Assembly (NCBI RefSeq): GCF_014805685.1
Contig: NC_060909.1
Coordinates: 4,520,792 to 4,584,791 of the forward strand
From: Silurus meridionalis
Taxonomy: Eukaryota; Chordata; Actinopteri; Siluriformes; Siluridae
Direction of reading: 5' to 3'
DNA: 64,000 nt
Positions 10,882 through 22,403 of the stretch are shown here, one piece after another. The notes beneath the pieces are model-generated. The model made no database searches. It was not told where the DNA came from and saw nothing but the letters and a program-made list of their open reading frames with translations. The stretch's first letter is position 1. The number at the start of each line of letters is the position of its first letter. Both the position numbers and the translations under genes were made by a program.

Positions 10882-11459
10882 TATTTCAATACGCACTAAA
10901 ATAAACCCTAACCCAATAGATAAGCGTCTTACAGTCTTTCCGGGGCATGGAACAAAAGCAGTCTGTGAAACAAGCTACAGGTACTGATTGTCATGGCATA
11001 TTAGTGTTCCTGTACCTATATAACAAACAAAATCGTTTTCATTTTCTTAACAAAACAGTTATATAACCATAAGCAGAATAAAGTTGAGAGTGACAAGCGA
11101 GCTGAAAAGCTGCCAAGTTTTTCTGATTTTTACATTATTGACTAACCACCACTGCCAACACAAGCCCAAATCAAAAGCTCACATGCATCTTACAGTGGGT
11201 CTACTGTGCTTCTGAGCAGCGTGCTCCTGAAATCAGGCCTCCTTTCTCAATTTTTTATCCAAATTGTGTGTGAATGGTCACGGGAGCCAAAAGTAACTCA
11301 GATTTAAAGCCAGATTTATATACGTTTCAGAAATGCTGGTTTTCTTCCTGCTTGCATGTGGGTGTTGCTCCCAATAACAGGAAAAGCTCATTTCAGACAC
11401 AGCACATTTGAATATAGCAATTATTTACAGATAGCTTAATTTTTCTAGTTATGAATAAA

Positions 11460-11532
11460 AACGTCTCTAGGTTACGTATGTAACCATAGTTTCCAAAGCG
11501 TTCCGATGCAGTTTGAGTTCCTGAAAGGAAAC
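11460..11532. mobile_element. Solo DIRS-like terminus in copy B
   Basis: Same sequence as the solo terminus at 5717-5789, carried by the duplication. Confidence 0.65.
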
Positions 11533-11827
11533 AGTTACATATTCAAGCACAGCCTTGGTATACAGAAACTTTAAAGTATTTGAAAGTTAAATAAAGTAAC
11601 ATCATCCATTCTAAGAAGTGTGTGAACAGAATTAAGCATTTGGAACAGCATCTTTGTGTACTGTTTAACAGTGCATGGGGAAAAATCAGCACATGAGGTA
11701 CTTGCTGTAGTTGCTATTTTTGTAGTCATTACCTTAAAAAATAAATAAGAATACTTTTGGTGAAGTTCTCTAAGCAACCCTGCATGGAAATCCCTAGGAC
11801 CTGAAGATATCTGAGGCAAAGTCTTAC

Positions 11828-12223
11828 TATAGTGTATGGACGAATGTATTGGGACACCTGACCTTTCCAGACGTGTGTGGTTCCTCTCCAAACGGTTAAC
11901 ACACACTTTGAGATTTTACAAACATTTTTTTTTTAAATTGTATAGAATGTCTTTGATGTAGAATTCCATATTTGATAACTTGACCTAGGAGACCCAAACC
12001 TGTTCCAGCATGACACTGATCCTGTGCACTGAGCCAGCTCCATGAAGATATGGTTTACATTAGTTGGAGTGGAAGATCTTGAGTGGCCTGCTATAGAGCT
12101 CTGACCTCATTTTAGTTTACTAACAACTTCACAAGCACACAGCAAAATCTAGGAGAAGATCTTCCCAGAAGAGTGGAGGTTATAAAAAGAAAGCTGGCAA
12201 GCAAAACCAAAGAGTAAAATAAA
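11828..12223 (+). mobile_element. Tc1-like element remnant, family T (in copy B)
   Basis: The copy of 6085-6480 carried by the long duplication. Confidence 0.6.
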
Positions 12224-12405
12224 TTTAGCTGTGAGGAGAGGGCTAAAGGGATTTAGCAATAAAGCAGAGTTCAGTTCATTTTTAATTAATTAATTTATTT
12301 TATTTTATTTTATTTCACGTCGACTTAATTGTGCACCTTTTCTTATATTCTTTGACACACTTTTTTGCCTGTCTCCTATTTATCCCAAGACTACAATTAA
12401 AACAG

Positions 12406-12463
<58 letters not shown>

Positions 12464-12886
12464 TCTCTCGCTCTCTTTTCTCTCTCTTTACATTTTCCCC
12501 ACCAGAAATAGTATCAAGACTCCAACATTATTAACAGAACTAATAGTGATATCAGTGCACTGATATCAACACTGATGACTTTATCAAGTGAGTGCTGTAA
12601 TCCTTGGTCGATGCAGGCAGCGCATTTTGCACTGTTTGTATAAGTCTATAATTTAAATTCGCATTTATTATTATATTTTTTCTTATGCCCTGTGTAATTT
12701 ATCATTGTCTTAATTATTCATTGTGAAACAGACTGATTACCATCTGTACAAAAATACATTGCTGACCTTGAGCTTTTGACCCTAGCTTCCCCAACAAGCC
12801 GGTGTATCCCAAAACATTTCAAGAATTTCACTTTCCTGTAGGTATGTGACACATCAGTCCTCTTGTATACGTATATAAACTGTATG

Positions 12887-12890
<4 letters not shown>

Positions 12891-12967
<77 letters not shown>

Positions 12968-13019
12968 TTTATATGTCGTGTGTGTGTGTGTGTGGTGTGT
13001 GTGGTGTGTGTGTGTGTGT
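12891..13019. repeat. (AT)n(GT)n compound microsatellite (copy B)
   Basis: Counterpart of 7146-7266 with a different structure at the AT/GT boundary. Confidence 0.95.
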
Positions 13020-13071
13020 TAGTAAATTGCTATAGTATGTGAGGTATTAATCTATTCAGTGTAGTAACCCT

Positions 13072-13489
13072 GTCGTTAATTATTCTCCAAAAAGAGCATG
13101 CCCCGTTGTTTTTTCCTCACTTATGGGTCACATGACACCTTTCATTTATATGAAATGCAGTGAATGCCATCAGTGCCAAGAAGCAGTAATGAAGCAGCAA
13201 TCAAAACTTAATTTCAAACCCGAAGCAGACACTTCGCAAAGGTTCAGCATTACATACTTGTCCAAGTGGTTGGAGTGAATTCAAAATGGTTTATTGTTAT
13301 GATTATGCCAAGAAACTATGTTCCTCATTGCTACCTCAAGTGTCACATCACATTTTTATATTTTGGGTTGAATGTAGTCTCAGTGCACACCTTACACATT
13401 GTCTCATGTCTCATGTTCATCTTCTGATGGTTGTTGGTTTTTTTTGTATATAGGCATTTCTGTTTTACTTTTTGCACCTGAATCTACCT
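13072..13489. other. Unique right flank of copy B
   Basis: No ORF or repeat end recognised. Its left edge is the true right-hand continuation of the duplicated segment. Confidence 0.6.
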
Positions 13490-13680
13490 TCCACATGCTT
13501 TACATGGCAGCTATGGGATGAGAAAGGGTTCCCTTCTGAGTCTAGTTCCTCTCAAGGTTTCCGCCTTCTGCCATCTCAGGTAGTTTTTTCATGCCAACAT
13601 TGCCACTGGCTCATTCATTAGAGATAAATTGATGTAAAATAAACGTATGGGCTGATTTTATAATTGTAAAAGTTAAATGT
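13490..13680 (+). repeat. Dispersed fish repeat F, copy 1
   Basis: gggttcccttctgagtctag, ttcctctcaaggtttccgcc, catctcaggtag and ttgccactggctcattcatt agagataaa. The same blocks, inverse, occur at 58430-58540. Confidence 0.6.
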
Positions 13681-13930
13681 AATTGTGTTGAGTCTATTTA
13701 TTAGGCATATTTCTGCAAGCTTTTAATGATATAAAAATGGAATAAAGAGATCCATTAACATGTCAGTGTGTTATTCATATGGATGGTAGTCATTTATTGA
13801 GAATTAGTTTATGTATTTGATTGCACTATTGATTCTGTATAGAGGTTGGTTTTTTATTAGTATTCTTTGTTTTTCCTTTTGTTTTTTAACAGCACCTAAA
13901 TAAATATTACACACCATCTGTCAAGCTTTT

Positions 13931-13938
<8 letters not shown>

Positions 13939-13994
<56 letters not shown>
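13939..13994. repeat. (TG)n microsatellite
   Basis: 28 perfect TG units. Confidence 0.97.
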
Positions 13995-13995
<1 letters not shown>

Positions 13996-14592
13996 AAACA
14001 TACTCAACTGTGCAATCAGTATGAGCCATTATTTGCAAAGCCTTCATTTCAGCACATTAGCATGTATATGTGGGAGATATTGCTGCAGAAGTTGTGTAGG
14101 TTCCACTACAATGTAAATCTATAACACTCTAAGTTAATAATTTAGCAAAATTGGGTATGCTATTTTCTTCTACTCTGTCAAGCAAAAAGGAATTTATCCT
14201 ACAAGTCTGTTCTTTTATTGTTCTGTTTTTATTGTTGCTGTTCCCTAGACCATATTCAAGAAACATGTTATTAGATGATGGATTCGCATTTTCATGTTGT
14301 TAAAATCTCATCATATCTGGATGGTTGGTTAATGCTATTTAACTGGTTATACATTAAAGAAAATGATGGAAATACTGTGCAATAATATTGTCATGTAATA
14401 AGCAGGCAGTGAATGCAAACAAAAGTAGCTTACATTAATAAAACCCAAAAACCTGAGTAACAAGACAACCTCTTTAAATCATAACCTGAGCATGAAGCTG
14501 AAAACCACGAAAGACAACAAGCACCATGAAATACACACATTAGACAAAGAGGGCTGAAAGGTGATATTTTATATATATTAGTATCTCATATA

Positions 14593-14800
14593 GTATCTCA
14601 CAAAATTGAGTACACCCCTCACATTTCAGCAACCATTAAAGTACCTTCTCAACTTTAGAAATAAAACATGAATATATTTTAAAGTCAGTGTGCTAATTCT
14701 ACATACAGCCATTAGTGTCTAAATAGTTTGCAACAAAACTGAGTACACACTAAGTGATACCAGCTGTACGTCATGTAACCAAGCAAAGCCACATGTCCTA
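14593..14800. mobile_element. Tc1-type terminal sequence with gagtacacc ends
   Basis: tctcacaaaattgagtacac ccctcacattt, and agccattagtgtctaaatag with aaaactgagtacacac, match a fish Tc1-like family. The terminus tgcactcacttttgtgagac at 50770-50800 is the opposite end of the same family. Confidence 0.6.
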
Positions 14801-14869
14801 TTTATCAAAACAAAATTTAACAAAACAGGATAGGAACAGACTGAAGAAAACAGTTAAAACAGCAGAAAA

Positions 14870-15745
14870 AAATCATTGATGCTCCCCTGCCTACTCTCAG
14901 GACCTGTACCATACAAGAGCCAGAAACCGGGCAGGAAAAATCACTGCCCTTTGCACACTGGACACAACATCTTTCAGCTCCTCCCTTCTGGCAGGCGCTA
15001 CAGAACTTTCTTCACCAAAACTGCCAGACACAGGAACAGTTTCTTTCCCCAGGCAATCAGCCTCATTAACAACTCACTATAAATATATTCCTTGCTTCAT
15101 ATCATATCTATAAGTACTGCACTATCAGAACTGTCAGTCATCACATTATCTGTATAGGTAACACACTATTGCTGCTGTATATTGTGCAAAGTTATAAAGT
15201 AACTCTTTATCGTGCCAAGCGCACAATTCTGTCATTTGCACTACCATGCACTTACACTTTATATACATCACTGATCTGTCATATAATCTGTATCCCTATT
15301 TAATACTCATACTGTCTATATTGTCTTGGTCCCCTGGTGGTCTAGTGGTTAGGATGCGGTGCTCTCACCGCTGCGGCCGGGTTCGATCACCGGTCAGGGA
15401 ACCAACCCCAGCCATTAGGGTTACACAAGCCTTAGTGCCGATCCCAAGCCCGGATAAATGGGGAGGGTTGCGTTAGGAACGGCATCCAGCGTAAAAACAT
15501 GTGCCAAATCAAACATGTGGATGATCCGCTGTGGCGACCCCTAATGGGAGAAGCCAAAAGAAAGTTACTGTCTATATTGTCTCCCATTGTCTGTATTGTC
15601 TCGTATCGTCTGTTTTTGTTTTGTCTCATATAGTCCAAGCTGAATGTATAGTTTTATTTATGTCTGTACTTTGAGAGTCACTAACAGCTGGACCCACATT
15701 CCTTGTGTGTGTCAACAAACTTGGCCAATAAATATGATTCTGATT
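14870..15745 (+). pseudogene. Rex1-like LINE 3' end, interrupted by a SINE
   Basis: An open stretch to 15082 contains HTGHNIFQLLPSGRRYRTFF and RHRNSFFPQAISLINNSL, the extreme C-terminus of the LINE family also seen at 3770-4045. The 3'UTR continues to a terminal (gattct) repeat after ggccaataaatat near 15725-15750. The tRNA-derived SINE at 15327-15566 splits the UTR. Confidence 0.75.
15327..15566 (+). mobile_element. tRNA-Glu-derived SINE with RTE-type LINE tail
   Basis: The head (15330-15402) is a degraded tRNA-Glu: box A tggtctagtggtt, CTC anticodon loop ctctcac between cggtg and cgctg, box B gggttcgatca. The body ends ggatgatccgctgtggcgac and agccaaaagaaag, the tail of the LINE at 35676-35970. 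The perfect 17-bp target duplication tactgtctatattgtct lies at 15310-15326 and 15566-15582. It inserted into the Rex1-like LINE UTR. Confidence 0.9.
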
Positions 15746-15944
15746 CTGATTAATGTTAAAGTTTTGTCTGTTTGACAGAACCATACAAATTTGTGTATCT
15801 TGTATTAGAAAAGTTAACATTCGGTGCTTTGAGTACCATTCTCTCAAACCACTGGATGTTGGATGATGGCTGTATTTTGAGTTATTTTTAGAGGACAGTA
15901 AATCTACACTGCTATGATCCACTGCTGTGCCATCATCAGCTAGT

Positions 15945-16065
15945 TCAAACAAAGAGCAAACATGAAATTCTGTGTGAAACCTGAGACATTTTACATGACA
16001 TACGCATGACACAGCGATGCTGTAATGAGTCTTACGAGATGTTTTGAGTGGCAGTAACCCAAAGC
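15945..16065 (+). pseudogene. Mariner transposase N-terminal fragment
   Basis: The + strand reads QRANMKFCVKPETFYMTYA, one stop, then SDAVMSLTRCFEWQ. This is the EQRA.IKFC.KL and AMS.TRCFEWH region of mariner transposases; it is the same family as 58210. Confidence 0.6.
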
Positions 16066-16853
16066 CTAAAACTGAGCTTTCATTGCTCAACAGATTGCTC
16101 TACAGGACACGAGGCTGGGAATTGTGATCCAAGACCAAATATCAGACAAATATGAACAACTAAATACGATGTAATAAGTGTGAAGTGTAAAAACAGTTGT
16201 TCGTTCTTAACATGTTCAAAGAATTGACTTTCGGAAGCACTTTCAATATGGCTTGGAAGAACTTAAGAAGATCTATGTTTAACACCTAGGTTCAAAATTT
16301 TGCCATAATTAACATATCACAGTGCTGAATGTGTTACAAAGTCTGTTCCTTTTTTACATTGTCCATCTATTCTTCCATAATTTTCTCTGACTAGGTGGAA
16401 TTTTATTCAGTTAAATAGTTTGGTTTAAAAGAAAATACAGCCTGATTTACTTTAAGCTTCCCCCAAAAAAGGAACATTTTCTAAAAGCTTATTCTAAAGT
16501 ATAATTTCATATTACTTATAAAAAAATTACACAGTAATTTGACCACATATTAAAGGAACATGTGATATGAGAGGTCCTTTTGCAAGAACGTCATTCAAAA
16601 AAAAAAAAAAAAAAAGAAAGGCTAAGTGGCACTCCAATCATAAAACAGCCCAAAACATACATTTACCTATACTGGCTTCACGACTAGCTGAACAATTGGA
16701 GAGCTTGACCCAAAATGAATCAGAAGGCTAAAATATATCATCAAACAAACGACATCAATTTAATCTTCCTGACTTGATCAGACGTTATACACTTATTAAA
16801 GCAAATGAAATGACTACCTACAGTGTGCTAAGCTCTGTAGACTGTAATATAAC

Positions 16854-18459
16854 CAGTAATAGACAGTATTGAAGTAAATGTAATTTGTTATTGTACTTAA
16901 GTAGTTTGTAAGCATTTCCGTTTGGGGAGACTTTTACTGTAACTTCACTACATTTCAAAGTCAAATATCTTACCTTATGCTACTTTTATACTATAATACT
17001 ATTTCATGAAATCAGTCGTTCCATTTTGTTTGTGACTGGATAAAAACTTAACTGGTCAAGCACGCAGCAATCCACCAATCAGGGTGGAGAGCCCGCTTCG
17101 TTTTAATTGTAATTTTGATTGGCACTTGGTAGTGGCGGATTTAGGCATAGGTGACATGGGCATGCGGGGCTGAGGGGGGGTGACACGGGGCATCCACTCA
17201 ACAAAAAAAAACTATCAATTTTTTTCTTTTTTTTTTGCTCATTTACACAATCATTATGTCATGTCACGGTCACATGAACCTGGTCGGGACTTGGAGTGTG
17301 CACCCACCATCCACTCATACACTCAGAAATGATAGGCGAGGGTTGGGTGACGTCACGTCAGTAAGGAGAGCTGAATTCAAATTCAAATTATGGATGACAA
17401 AAAAGATCTAAACCCTCAGAAGCCCAATTCAGAAAAATGAAGAAAGAAGTAGGGGAGAAATGTGCAAAAGATAAAGGTGTGTATGCAGCTCATCTTGTTA
17501 TGAGGATAGTAGAAGCTAAAGCAATTAATGAAAAAGGCTAATAACTGTAGATCACTTTATGCCGTGTTGCCTGCTGTGCTTTTACGCATAGAGCAACAAT
17601 TCCTTTAGCTGCATAACATCATTGCTAATATGTAGTTCATCATAATGTGTGTAGCAACAAAACAATTAACTAGTCTAGTTGGATTCTAGTTAAAATTGCA
17701 CTTATTGATTGGTTACCTTTAATTGAGGTGATGGCATAAAGAATAGGTCCTGAATATGTCCTGAGTTCAGTAAGGGGAATCTCCAGTGCAGCTTAAAAGT
17801 CTTATTTAAAAGACATACAAGGATATAAATGTTGTATGTATCTTATGGCTACAATTAGCTAATAAGTTGTATAGTTCTTGTTTTTGAGAGTTTGATAAAT
17901 TGTGCACAATGACGTGTATTTACTTGGAGCTTTCAGAAATTTGTGGACTGCTCTGAAAATTTGTGTTACTCATCCATTGGCGGTACCTGAAGAAAAAGCT
18001 TTTCAATTAAACTAATCAACGGGGAAGAAGTTGGAGTGGTTCAGTCAGGTGGTTTATACGCTTGGTGTATCTACTTATCACGAACATACAGTTTAGTATC
18101 AGTTCAACAGCAAGCAGAACATTTTGAGAGGAATAAATGATGGAAGAAACTCCTGACTCGAACTCGCCACAACACACGTGGCCTTATTTACACAATTTTA
18201 CAACAAAAAAAAAGTTGTTGAAAAGAAGGTTTTGGGCTCATAATAATTTATTAGATATCAATCAGTGTTTGACTCATTAATATTATCCTATTAATAGATC
18301 AACTGAGTTGATTAGGCAAAGAGCCTTGTTATAAAAATCATAATAGGAACATTAAAGCCATAATAAATCATAGTACTTTGGATACTTAAGTTGCTGGAGT
18401 CATATTTTACCGATTGTATGTCTAGTAAGTACATGTTTTGTGTACTTCGTCCACCACTG
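16854..18459. mobile_element. hAT-like element of the same family, with nested insertion
   Basis: Matches the element at 60908-61673 in order (gagacttttactgtaacttc, gaaatcagtcgttcc, agcaagcagaacattttgag, atatcaatcagtgtttgac, atagtactttggatacttaa). Right end is gtccaccactg. Flanks aatataac/aatacaat agree at 6 of 8 bases. A 928-bp insert interrupts it at 17131-18058. Confidence 0.75.
17131..18058. mobile_element. Insertion nested in the hAT-like element, unclassified
   Basis: Absent from the compact copy. Bracketed by cacttggt (17123-17130) and cgcttggt (18059-18066). It starts agtggcggatttaggcatag, a recognisable start of a fish hAT-type repeat. The rest is AT-rich without an ORF, and I see no clean inverted right end. 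Confidence 0.55.
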
Positions 18460-18780
18460 AATACAATGCTGATATAACAAATAACCAAATGTATCACGCT
18501 GATAAAATAGGTTTAATTACTGTCTTCTTAATGTCATGTCTTAAGCTGACAGTTCAAAAAAACTTTTTCGCTATGGCGTTGAACTCCTTAAATGACGTCC
18601 CAGTTTCATCTTAACATCAAAAAAAGACAGTTCACGGAGTCGCCTGGAGTTTTCTAAGCCAGACTCTGGCATACTTTGTAATTGGGTCTTAAGTTTAACA
18701 TTAAATATTAAATTGAATCCACACAAATGATAGAAAAAAATGTCCTTTGGTATATTAGAATATATAATATTTACTAATAA

Positions 18781-18819
18781 TCTATCTATCTATCAATCAA
18801 TCAATTGGTCGGTCGGTCG

Positions 18820-18861
<42 letters not shown>
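18781..18861. repeat. Tetranucleotide microsatellite (TCTA, GGTC, TGTC)n
   Basis: Three related tetramers in succession, the last about 11 units long. Confidence 0.95.
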
Positions 18862-18864
<3 letters not shown>

Positions 18865-19150
18865 CATTGTATGAACAAAAGTTTGTGGACACCTAAGCAT
18901 ATGATTTTTAATGGATGTGCATTCCATTTTCCGCATTTGTTTTTAGAATAGAAATGCAAAGATGTTCCACTACATGTTGGATTGTGCTTGTGTAGATTTG
19001 TGCTCATTTAACCACAAGAGTGTAAGTGAAATCAGGTGCTGATGTAGTTGAGGTGAGAAGGCCTGGGTTGCAGTCAGCATTTCACTGAACATCCCAAAAA
19101 TGTTCAACAGGTTTGAGGTTAGACCTCTACAGCAGGCCACTCAAGATTTT
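18865..19150 (-). mobile_element. Tc1-like element remnant, family T
   Basis: Terminal tgtatgaacaaaagtttgtg gacacct, then gttgaggtgagaaggcctgg and caggccactcaagat, the inverse of the family DDE segment. Further family sequence resumes at about 19436-19520. Confidence 0.6.
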
Positions 19151-19221
19151 GTAGTGTTGTGTGGTACTGCCAAATAAGCCAACTTTTAACGCTAGTTTAA
19201 GTGAGGTAAATACTAAAGAAA

Positions 19222-19425
19222 GCCACTGAATGTACGAGGAGGTTATAGGTAAGTGGTTAAGGCAAAGGGGACTTTGGATCAGAAGTTCACAGGTTAAAAT
19301 CCCACCACCACCAAGCTGCCACTGCTGGGCCCTTGAGCAAGGCCCCTGCTCAGTTGTAAGTCGCTCTGGATAAGGACGTATGGACTCTGCCAAATACCAT
19401 GAATGTTAATGTAATATAGTGGGCT
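19222..19425 (+). mobile_element. tRNA-derived SINE with L2-type tail, copy 1
   Basis: Box A-like taagtggttaaggca and box B-like aggttaaaatccc, then the family core aagctgccactgctgggccc and ttgagcaaggcccc, ending tcgctctggataaggacgta and caaatacca...aatg, the L2 tail seen at 2720-2759. Confidence 0.75.
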
Positions 19426-19529
19426 TGGAAAAACTGACAGATGCTGCTGTGGACTTGTGAATTCTATCAAGTCGCCATATATATTTTTGGCTTTATTCAA
19501 CCATAAGTAAAGTCAGGTACTGATGTAGG

Positions 19530-20689
19530 TAAAGTTATGGGTCATATGGCCTTATCCTTTATAGCTATGTTCATTTAAAATTTGTCTTTCCATGGTTGTT
19601 ATTACAGTCCACAGTCCTTGTCTCCATGCCCAGGTTATGGTTTGTTTGTCACAATGTTTTGTTCTCTTTGTATGTTTTTTATGTTTGCATGGATTAAATC
19701 AAATATCTGCACCAGTCCTCTGCCTTCTCCTAGTATTGCATGACATCTTTAGTCTGTCTGTTTCAGTGTATAATTACACTGAAGCTATTGAGAAAAACGA
19801 GCATGGTGTTTCCTTGTTAAGGATCATTAGATTCTCTCAGGATTCATTAAACGGAACTGCACCGTATACAAATTAATGTTGAGGAGAAAGCACAAAGAGA
19901 TGCGTTGCTAAATCAGCATAGGAACCATGCATTTTTCATATCTTCTTATTTGCCCTATTTCCTTTCTCTTGTGTAATGAAAGCTTACCTCAGTCAATTTA
20001 GACACGTTTGCTGCAATGTTCCAGTCTCGAACTGTGAAAAAGTGAACAATTTCAATTACAAAAAAAACAAGAGCCAAAAGGCTAATTTAAGGTGTTTAAA
20101 TAATAGCTCATGGAAATTGCTATGTTTGACGCACACTCATCATCTGCTGCTAATCATCAGTCAGGCTGGAACACTGTAACCCTATTCTGAGCCTTATGTT
20201 TTGGCAGATACTTCTAGTTTAAGTTCTGGCAAAATTTCCTTTATTAGTGCTTATTATAAGACAATACTTACACTATCGTTAATAGGAACATTGTTACACC
20301 TGCAGCAGTAATGCATAAAATAGAGGAAGAGAGATCTCAGTGACTTGGTTTATTTATATGCAAAAATAATCACCAGGGTTTCAATAGGATGGTGCAGCTG
20401 GAAATGTCTTGAGGTCAAAAAGAAAAACAAAAAATAGCATCATTTTGTATGTGGTAAAGTAGGCACAACAACAAAAACAGAAAACTATATCGAGCCAAAA
20501 CGAGGAGATATACAGTATTTCAGCCTGTGCTCAAGGAAACTACGAATTCCTATTATTGGCTTAACACAGTGGAACCATAGCTGGACAATTTGTGGATTCC
20601 AAAATGCTTTTATTCTTACTGCAGATGCCAAGAGTGGTTATTTTGATAACCTCAACAATGATCAAACTATAATAAAAGTACATTTGGTG
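19530..20689. other. Intergenic, no gene seen
   Basis: AT-rich. The only structure noticed is catctgctgct...gctggaac.ctgtaaccc at 20140-20180, which recurs at 21490-21535. Confidence 0.5.
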
Positions 20690-20830
20690 TCATTCAGATG
20701 AGGATGAGTTCCTCCATTGACTCTCAAGGTTTCTACCTTATACCATCTCAGGAAGGTTTTCCTTGCCACTGTTACCACTGGCTCGGGAATAGGAATAAAC
20801 CACTGGCATTAGGAATAAACATACAGACCT
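20690..20830 (+). repeat. Dispersed fish repeat F, copy 2
   Basis: gatgaggatgagttcctcca, ctcaaggtttctaccttata and ccatctcaggaaggttttcc ttgccactgttaccactggc. At 20830-20940 another fish repeat piece follows (aatgatttgcaaatctcata). Confidence 0.6.
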
Positions 20831-20939
20831 AATTTTAAAAAGTTGGGGCACTGTAAAATGCAAGAAATAACCAAATGCAATGATTTGCAAATCTCATAAA
20901 GCCCTATTTTATTTACAGGAAAACTTGAAGACTTGATGC

Positions 20940-22328
20940 TACACAGTGGTAAACATTGCTCTATACCAACATTGTCAACACCTGTTGCAGCCTAGATAGA
21001 ATAGAATATGGATTTGCAAAATATTGCATTCTGATTTTGTTGACAAATTAGGTTGTACTAAATATAGATTAATAAACTATTACTGTAAAGCCTTTCAATA
21101 GTTTTAACAAGTCTGGCCATTCAAAAGAGTCTGGAATAGTTTGAATAGCCAGGTTCATCTGGCACTAACAAAAATGGCAAGGTCAAAGCCACTGATCGAA
21201 CAGATCCTGATGTTTAATATAATCATTAACGGAAGCTCGTAACCTGTAACAAAATAATAATATGCACTGTGCTGCTGCGACCTGAATGATTAATCGATTA
21301 GATAATTATATGAATGCCCAGGTGTACTAGTGCTCCTAATACATTCTACAGCGATTTTACGTCAGGATGTGCCTCGTCTGAAATTGTAAACAATAAAGCC
21401 ATTTAAATTACCAAAGGAAAAAGAGTCCAATTCCGGATGCTTTTTATAGCCCCGTCCATGCAATGACTAATTTTTGAGTCATGTTCCTCATCTGCTGCTG
21501 AGCATCAATCATGCTGGAACCCTGTAACCCCCTTCTTTGTTCTCTGTCTTGGCGGATGTGTATAATCTGCAATAAAGTTAGACAGTGTTTTAATAATAAT
21601 GCAGAAAATTTGTCATATTAGAAAAATGAAATCATGCTGTTGCCATTGCTGAGTCGTTACAGGAGGCTTCAGTTGGGAACGATTTCATGACAAAGAACAT
21701 TAAGCTTGATAATGGTGTTTGTCCAAAATGTCTTTCTGCAGCCTGAGTATTGAATCTTGTGACTTTTTTTATCTGATAATCTTAATGACTTCACATTTTA
21801 AGAACTGGAAATTTTTTTTACTTTCATGGAACTTTGATCTCTCATTTGAAGATGGATGCGGAAGCTTATTGTAGGTTTTCTAGTATAAAATAAATGGATA
21901 GAGGTTTAGTGTAATGTTCAGGACTTTCTTTTATTGATCATTTTAATTGCTTTTCCTTTTCTTTTCTTTTTTAATGAGATGGTATACATCCAAGTGCTTT
22001 TTAGATCTATCGTGTTCTCATTGTGCTTGATTATATTCTACTTTAGGAGCCACAGGCATAGAAAGGGATGTATACAATAGCATGTATGCTACTCCTCCAC
22101 TCCAATTGCTCATATTGATTCTTCTATTGAGTAGCTATTCGCTGGTCTTACTACTGGAGCCTCCATTAGTGTCCTTCAGGAGTGCCCTGAAGACCAAAAA
22201 GACGGTAACAATCTTTGGATGCTGCACATCAATGTTGGAGATGATGATAACATTTTATTACATACTTCATTTAAAGGATTCCACTTGGTTCATGTTCGCA
22301 GCTGATGAAATTGCACACGGTATATAAT

Positions 22329-22403
<75 letters not shown>

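Larger units (their letters stand above)
10394..13071 (+). repeat. Long direct repeat, copy B (2678 bp)
   Basis: Near-identical to 4652-7318. Its left end is fused directly to the DIRS terminus (gagac|gttagcttc), so it has only the right part of the hAT MITE. Its right end continues into unique sequence (gtcgttaattattc), which copy A lacks. Confidence 0.95.

Noticed and set aside
15330..15402. Functional tRNA-Glu gene
   Set aside because: The acceptor stem is disturbed, box B is degraded, and the sequence is followed by a SINE body and LINE tail with target duplications.
18781..18861. CRISPR-like array
   Set aside because: Simple tetranucleotide slippage repeat without spacers; eukaryotic context.
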